Assembly (NCBI GenBank): GCA_000697475.1
Contig: JNEU01001003.1
Span: forward strand, 1-64,000
Direction of reading: 5' to 3'
Source of the DNA: Lichtheimia corymbifera B2541
Taxonomy: Eukaryota > Mucoromycota > Mucoromycetes > Mucorales > Lichtheimiaceae
Length of the DNA stretch: 64,000 nucleotides
In this document: positions 56,416-64,000 of the stretch, piece after piece
Layout of the letters: each line of letters starts with the position of its first letter
Position numbering within the stretch: position 1 is the stretch's first letter
Made by a program: the position numbers and the translations under genes
Notes under the pieces: model-generated
What the model saw: the letters and a program-made list of their open reading frames with translations, nothing else
Database searches by the model: none
Told to the model about the DNA's origin: nothing

Positions 56416-59400
56416 TTATGATGATGATGTAGTAGGGTCCAGTGATTGTTGGTTGACCAGTTCTGTGTATGTGCCATTAAGTTTCAAGAGCTCCCAATGC
56501 GTGCCTTGCTCAATAACTCGACCATCCTTGACAACGCATATCAAATCTGCGTTTTGTATAGTGGACAAGCGATGCGCGATCGTTAAAATTGTTCGACCAC
56601 CTTCACCCACAACCTTGTCAAGGGCTTCCTGTACAAGTTTTTCAGATTCGCTATCAAGAGCCGATGTTGCTTCATCCAATAATAAAATCTTGGGCTTTCG
56701 GATCCACGCACGAGCAATAGCAATACGCTGCTTTTGACCGCCTGATAATTGAGACCCTTTGTCCCCTACTCTTGAATTGTATCCTTGTGGTAATCCAGCA
56801 ATAAAGTCATGGATATTGGCTGCTCGACAGGCTTCTTCAACTTGAGCTTGTGAAACTTCCTTGTCTTCCTCAACACCAAATCGAATGTTTTCTCCAATGG
56901 TCATATCAAATAACACAGGCTCTTGACCAATCCATCCCATGTGACTCCGAAGATTGGCAATCGTATACGTATCCACACTATGATCATCGAGTCGTACAGT
57001 GCCTTGAAGAGGGTCATACCACCGCAGCAACATGCCAATGGTAGTTGACTTTCCACATCCTGAAGGACCCACAAGTGCAATGGTTTGGTTCGCTTTAGCT
57101 TTGAAGCCGAATTGCCCTTTGAATACGGGATTATTGGGACGTGCAGGATATGCAAATGTGATCTTATCAAAGCTCACATCACCATTCACAGCCTTTGGTT
57201 CAATGCCTTCGAGGTCTGGATCGATGCGTGGTTGTCGCTCAAGGACTTCAAATGCTGCAAGGGCAGAAAATTTCGCTTTTGCAAATGTCGCCGTGAATAC
57301 GCTACCACGACCAGCATTGGTAGCAGTGGTAAGAATTTCAGCCAGCACTGTAAACATTTCCTCAAAGGTAATCCGGCCATCCATAATCAACCTTATGCCT
57401 GCATAAAGCGCTAGAGCATTCAGGTACAAATTGAAACCTCGGAGAAGTGCTTGTCCAATGGAAGCCAATAACGCCTTTCGCACAGCAAGTCTGTGAGGAT
57501 ATTCAATAGCCTTTTCAAACTTGCGTTCAAAGTATGCTTGCTTGTTGAGACCTGCAATGGTACGAATCTCCTTGATGGCTTCACCGGCTACCTCTCCACT
57601 TTCAGCATTGGCCTTTTTGGTATTATCTTGGAATCCTTGCCGAACACGTGTTTCCGAGCCAGTGGCAATCACAACGAATGGAGTAGCGCAAAGGATAATG
57701 AGAGTGAGAAGCCAGCTATATGCGAATGCAATCGATAGACCTATACATACCATCTATGTGAGTATGATAATGCGCCAGATCTGTTGTATATCTTTTTTTC
57801 TTTACCTGCAATCACGGTGACCGATAATTGAATAACATCACCCCACACCTTGGTAACCAATTGATTGACATTCTTGGCATCCACAGCGATCTTGGTAGTC
57901 AATGCACCAACACTGTTTTCTTCTTGGTCAAAATATCCAACTTCTTGACGCATGAGGGATCGAAACATATCACCACGTAGCCGTTCAGTATATCGTTCAC
58001 CAGCAATTTCAAACGAAATTGTCTGTGTGGAGAACGCAATAAAGGCAGCCACGGCAATGACAACAAAGAGGAACGCATACAAATTGGTACCCTGGACTGG
58101 TCCTTGATCGATCTCATTACGCCGAGTGGGATCGGTGATGAGGATAATAACTTTTGAAAATGCGTATGCAAAGCATGGAAATACACTGCCTGCGACAGCA
58201 GCACCAAGACACCCTATCAGCATGAGTGGCCATTCAGGTCGCATTTGCCGGATCACCTTGAAAATGGGTGTTTTTTGTCCTTTCTTCTTCTTTCGTTCTT
58301 CCTTTTCACGCTTGAGCTTCAATTGAAAAGCATCCACAGATGACGCTGTACTCATTCGCTTGATGTTATTGCTGCTAATGACACGAGATAGATTGGATTG
58401 TTGGTCATCCGCCATCTTTTCATTGAGGTATAGCTCCTCCTTTTCTTGTTGGAGTAGCAAATCAGGATCATCAGTCTGATCGGTAATATCAGTGCTTGAT
58501 TGCGTAGTAGCCACCTCTTGTTTCTTGACGAGATCTGCGTACACTCCACCGAGCTCAATCAACTCTTGATGTGTACCTCTCTCAACCAGGTCCCCATGTT
58601 GCATCACCACAATCAAATCTGCGTTTCGTACAGTGGATAGACGATGAGCCACTACGATAGTGGTGCGATCAGCTGCTGCTGCATCAAGAGCATGCTGCAC
58701 AAGTCGTTCTGATTGAGTGTCAAGTGCTGAGGTCGCCTATGTATGATAATAATTAGCATCATTATTTATATTACATGTATGTGGCGCGTAAATAAATAAT
58801 ACAAACCTCATCCAAAAGAAGTAATGTTGGGTTTTTGAGGATGGCACGTGCGATGGCAATGCGTTGCTTTTGACCACCCGATAACATTCCACTACCCACC
58901 AGTGTGTTGTATCCCTGTGGCAGCTGGCTAATGAACCCATGACAATTTGCCTTTTTGCATGCCTCGACGATGTCGTCATGGGATACACTCTCAGTGTCCT
59001 CAACGCCCATGAGCAAATTGTGCTTGATTGTCATATTGAATAACACTGGCTCTTGTCCAACCACGCCGATTTGCTGCCTCAAGCTTTGAACATTGTAGGA
59101 TCGTAAATCGCGTCCATCAAGCAACACCTGGCCTGCAACGGGATCATAAAATCGTTGCAATAGCTGAATGGCGGTTGATTTACCAGAACCAGAGGGACCA
59201 ACAAAAGCGACTGTCATTCCTTGCTTGATCTTGAGCGACAAGTCTTTGAGAATGATCAAATTAGGGCGTGTAGGATACTTGAAGAATACGTTCCTGAATT
59301 CAATATCTCCTTGTAAGCGTGATGAGATGTCACCAAAAGACTTGTCATCAGGATCAATGGATGGAACTCGATCAATGGTGGAAAAAATGGTATGTGCCGC

Positions 59401-60420
59401 TCCACATGCCGATGAAACAGAAGATAAACTTGGAGGTACTTGTGTCAATGCCATGGATCCCAGCATCATTGCAAAGAAAACAACAAGCACAGTAGGTCCA
59501 TCAAATTCACCCTCCTTGACAAGACGTGAACCATACCAGAATGACAAGCTGTATGTCAAAAAGAGCACCAGCATAAATGATCCAAAGCCGAAGCCGAGTA
59601 TAATTCCACGCTTGATTCCCATCTTACGAGCATGGACCAATTCTCTCTCGAATCGTTTAGCAAACCGCTCCTGAAGAGAGAAACTGTATACTGTTCTTAG
59701 CCCTGCAAACACTTGTTCCGCCACTGTGCCTGCAAGTGCATAGGATCGTTGTACTTTGAGCGTAAAGCGAGTAATGAATATTCCCATGACAGCACCACTG
59801 GCAATAAGCAATGGTACCGTAGACAGCATGACCAGCGCCATTCTCCAGCCTTTGATAAAAGCGACAATGTACCCGCTGATAAATTGTGCAACGCTCAGAA
59901 TCAATGTGCCACAGTCTTCTGAAATGCCATCTTGAATGGTTTGTGTATCTCCTGCAAGGCGTGTGTTGAGTGATCCTTCTTCAGCACTATCAAACCAGCT
60001 CATGTCTTGACGAAGGACGGCATGGAGATATTTCATTCGAATGCGACGTGCTTGATTTTCACCTGATATAATCCAGAACGCAGTGGCCACATAGGTTGCT
60101 ACCAACACGCTGGTGCCAAGATACACAAGCTCCAAAATCATCGATCGTGTATTATCCAACAATGTCTCCGTATGCAACATGGACTGACCCATTTTCCGCA
60201 TCACATCCCCGAAGATAATGACTGATATTGGCAAGATCGCACCGGTATAAGCTGATCCCACAATGGCACATAAAATCATCATTTTGTCTCGCAATGTGCT
60301 GAACCGAAATAGTTGTATCACGGATACGGATTGCTTCGTCTTTTTGGGCTTATCGTTGGTGTTGCTGTCATCGATGCCCTTCTCATTCGTCGATGTGTCT
60401 TTTTTCTTCCCCATCTTCAT
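56416..60420 (-). CDS. Full-length ABCB (P-glycoprotein-like) transporter
   Basis: Exons 58807-60420, 57806-58736 and 56416-57740; 1289 aa. A membrane exporter with layout TMD-NBD-TMD-NBD, about six spans per TMD. NBD1: Walker [10 protein letters not shown] (~408-416), signature LSGGQ (~513-517), Walker B LLLLDE ending in the catalytic Glu ~538, which is the last codon of exon 1; exon 2 resumes with the D-loop ATSALD. NBD2: Walker [10 protein letters not shown] (~1073-1081), LSGGQ (~1180-1184) and intact Walker B. Both sites look catalytically complete. A charged, Lys-rich linker joins the halves. Family members include multidrug pumps and the Ste6 mating-factor exporter; the substrate cannot be told here. 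A second ATG two codons in is also possible. Confidence 0.95.
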
Positions 60421-61081
60421 GGTGGTTGTAGTTGATGAGAATAGAGATTAGTTGTATATCCAAAGTACGAAAAAAGTTCTATACATGGTCCCATCCATCG
60501 CTTACCAATTTATAAACCCCCATCCTCCTCGGCGCTTGACCCGTCTTTGAATCGTAACACTACATCATTGTGCGCGTATGTGCGTGTGTCATGGCATCAT
60601 GCAGGCCGGCAATCCCTTTCATCTGGTAATGATGTGCCTTTACAGACACCGTATCATGCTCATGCCCTCTATGCCAGGTATCATAGCGCTTCCCCAGGTA
60701 TTCCTTGTAGACCATAGCAACCCGTCTCATCCCTTGTCATTCATAATGACTAGTGTAAGCAAGAAGTATTGATGTGTTCGGCAAAAGATGGTATATAGCC
60801 GTATCCATAACCGAATTGGGAGAATTGGATATTGCATGAAATCAAATTCGGTTTTTCAATGATGATCCACATCTTCACAGTAGTCGCTATCCAGCCCTCC
60901 TCCTCCTCCTCCTTTCCCCCTTCTTGGTGCTAATCACAATGGTATAAAGCATCGATATATATATCCACCCCCAGAATGCCTTGTGAAATGCTGTGTATAC
61001 GTGTTGACTTCAATGCGGAAAGGAGAATACTAATAAAAGCAATGCCTATGTTGTCTATGCAAAATGGCGAAATGGGTGTCT
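60421..61081. other. Intergenic, ABC transporter promoter
   Basis: About 660 bases upstream of the transporter and downstream of TRM61. Holds TTTATAAA near 60510 as a possible TATA box on the minus strand and a (CTC)n microsatellite near 60895-60912. No gene found. Confidence 0.5.
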
Positions 61082-62403
<1,322 letters not shown>

Positions 62404-63428
62404 TGTATGCTGTGGATCGTATATCGTGGGTTGGGCGGGTAGGAAGCAAAGATGCAGGGAAGCTGATGTACCCGATTTCAGTAGCCCGCAAGCCACCTCA
62501 TACCGAGGCGGAGATCCCGTGATGTCGTTCATGCAACCATCCAAGTTTCCATACCAACTACAACTTTAAACAGCACATACAGGGTCCATTCAGCTAATGA
62601 TGATACTAGTATTAAATTGTCGATACGGAGCTATCAATATAGAGGAAGGCTTATAGATCTCATTGTACTGGGACACAAGCCGTTACCTTGTTGGCGACAA
62701 GTAGTAGACATCATTTTCATTACGAAGAAAATAAATAAACAGCAGTTAACAAAGAAAGTGATACAAAGAATAATGAAGGGGTGTGAGTGGATTCGATCAT
62801 GGCTATCACCATAATGCATAAATTAGACAACGTCTGTGTGCGACCTTATTCCATCATGTCTGTGCACATCAAGGCACAACGTACTCAAGGTTCAATAATA
62901 ATAAAATGGTTACCCTGGAGATGATGGTGCCATCGTATTGCAAATGAGGAAGTGACACAGTATAGACGGCTTATCTTTCACATGCTGCACCAGGGGTGAT
63001 GCACAAGCGGAGTGTAGTAGTATTCATCGTGCATGTTCTTTCGTATACCAGCTTGCATCCGGTCACTGATGAAATGATATGGAAGAAAAGCCAGCATGGG
63101 AACCAAAATTGGCCACAAGGTGAGCCATATGACACTGCACATGTACATTTCCTACATCACACGCTCTTTTGTTACATGGAAGCAAGCTGTCAATTTACAA
63201 TTAGATAACACACACATATTTCAAAGCACCCTATGATTGAAGCTAAGAAGAAAACGTTCATTGGGCTTGATTATGTACAAGATCAAATGGGTCAAAAGTG
63301 ACCTTGGAAAGAGATGGGTGTTGCTGCAAGATAAGAAAAACGAATCAAAAGCATAAGGAAATCAAAGGAAATGAAAAAAGAAAAACATAACAATGCTTGT
63401 ATCGTAGAGAGAAAAAGGGGGGGTATTG
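62404..63428. other. 1 kb intergenic region
   Basis: TRM61 promoter and the 3' flank of the next minus gene. Only short frames with poor codon choice; nothing called. Confidence 0.5.
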
Positions 63429-64000
63429 TTACAGGCGGCAGTTGCGGGTAGCGATAACCACCACATTGTGGTATTCTTGAGCAAAAGTCCAGTGGGGATC
63501 GCATTCAGCCATCTGAGCACAAACCTGTTTCAAAACATCAATGATCCATGTAAGCTGGTGCCTGTTATCAGCTGCAGCAAGAACGGATTTGGGTGGTGAA
63601 AGAACACGCAATAAATGAGGCCATTGATGTTCACTCCCACGCTGCTCGTTTGATAAAGAAGGCTCAACAAGTGGATTCACCTTGTAGTTTTTGAGCGCTG
63701 CTTGCATTTCCAAAACAACAAGGCGGCCAAGACAAGCACCTCCACCACCACCAAACATGTATCGACGCACTTTTGTGCTTGAGGCAGCAAGACCTTCACG
63801 AGCAATAACAAGCAAGCCAATAAGAGCGATAAGAGAATGACCTTGTGGAGCAGCATACAGCGTATTGGTGCACAATCGAACAAGCCTTTGGAGCTCTTGG
63901 GCAACTTCAGCCTCCCTCGCAAATTGTTCTGAAGGGCGTAATCCATCCAAGCTATGTACAATGGCATAGGCTTGTTCTTGGATAGATACAAGCTCACGAT
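63429..64000 (-). CDS. C-terminal part of an unrecognised protein (cut by window edge)
   Basis: An open frame from the right edge to the stop at 63429, 190 residues, without intron. It looks mostly helical, with QGHSLIALIGLLVIAREGLA, a Gly run (MFGGGGGACLGRL) and a C-terminal helix ending H-N-V-V-V-I-A-T-R-N-C-R-L. The general character (amphipathic helices, few charges in the cores) suggests an armadillo/HEAT-like or scaffold protein, but I recognise no family. The start lies beyond the window. Confidence 0.7.
   Translation of the reverse strand, partial: RELVSIQEQAYAIVHSLDGLRPSEQFAREAEVAQELQRLVRLCTNTLYAAPQGHSLIALIGLLVIAREGLAASSTKVRRYMFGGGGGACLGRLVVLEMQAALKNYKVNPLVEPSLSNEQRGSEHQWPHLLRVLSPPKSVLAAADNRHQLTWIIDVLKQVCAQMAECDPHWTFAQEYHNVVVIATRNCRL

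Overview
The window is nuclear DNA of a filamentous fungus, most probably an early-diverging one (Mucoromycota; a Lichtheimiaceae-type Mucorales is my best guess). Reasons: dense genes with about 108 short introns (mostly 55-75 nt, GT-AG, some with TACTAAC-like branch sites), fungal-type orthologues (single-chain NADH glutamate synthase, Kex1, Kre9/Knh1-like GPI protein), and genes missing from budding yeast but kept in early fungi and animals (NELF-B, L-2-hydroxyglutarate dehydrogenase, DNAJC7). The species is inference; nothing here names it. All gene models were built by hand from splice signals and reading-frame continuity, without transcript support.

Layout. 1-9.1 kb: a low-complexity ORF, NADH-cytochrome b5 reductase (MCR1-like), an HSL-family esterase, Kex1 carboxypeptidase (16 exons) and L-2-hydroxyglutarate dehydrogenase, all on +. 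9.4-14.8 kb: a gene-poor repeat island with a complete solo LTR 11 bp upstream of a tRNA-Arg(TCT) gene, a MITE-like inverted repeat, a 177-nt-armed palindrome, degenerate ~155-195 bp repeats and two diverged copies of a longer repeat. 14.9-15.6 kb: a secreted cysteine-rich protein made by recent duplication of an exon-intron block. 17.5-23.9 kb: glutamate synthase. 24-31 kb: an unknown gene divergent from SCD6/LSM14, a small zinc-finger protein and a DNAJC7-type TPR/J-domain co-chaperone. 32-48.4 kb: MBOAT/wax-synthase-like acyltransferase, sorting nexin MVP1/SNX8, a Tctex-type dynein light chain (five tiny exons, -), an M20 amidohydrolase, leukotriene-A4-hydrolase-type aminopeptidase, an unknown gene, NELF-B (-) and GPI8 (+) sharing a short divergent promoter. 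48.6-52 kb: a secreted acidic repeat protein, a 2.3 kb stretch with unexplained open frames, and a Kre9/Knh1-like GPI protein. 52.4-64 kb (all -): proteasome subunit RPN2, a full ABCB transporter, tRNA m1A58 methyltransferase TRM61 and the 3' end of an unrecognised gene cut by the window edge.

The genes do not form one pathway. They are ordinary household genes (nitrogen assimilation, secretory processing and GPI anchoring, mRNP control, proteasome, tRNA modification). The items most worth follow-up are the fungal NELF-B, the LTR/tRNA junction, the duplicated cysteine-rich secreted protein and the uncharacterised repeat island. Three introns appear to be GC-AG.
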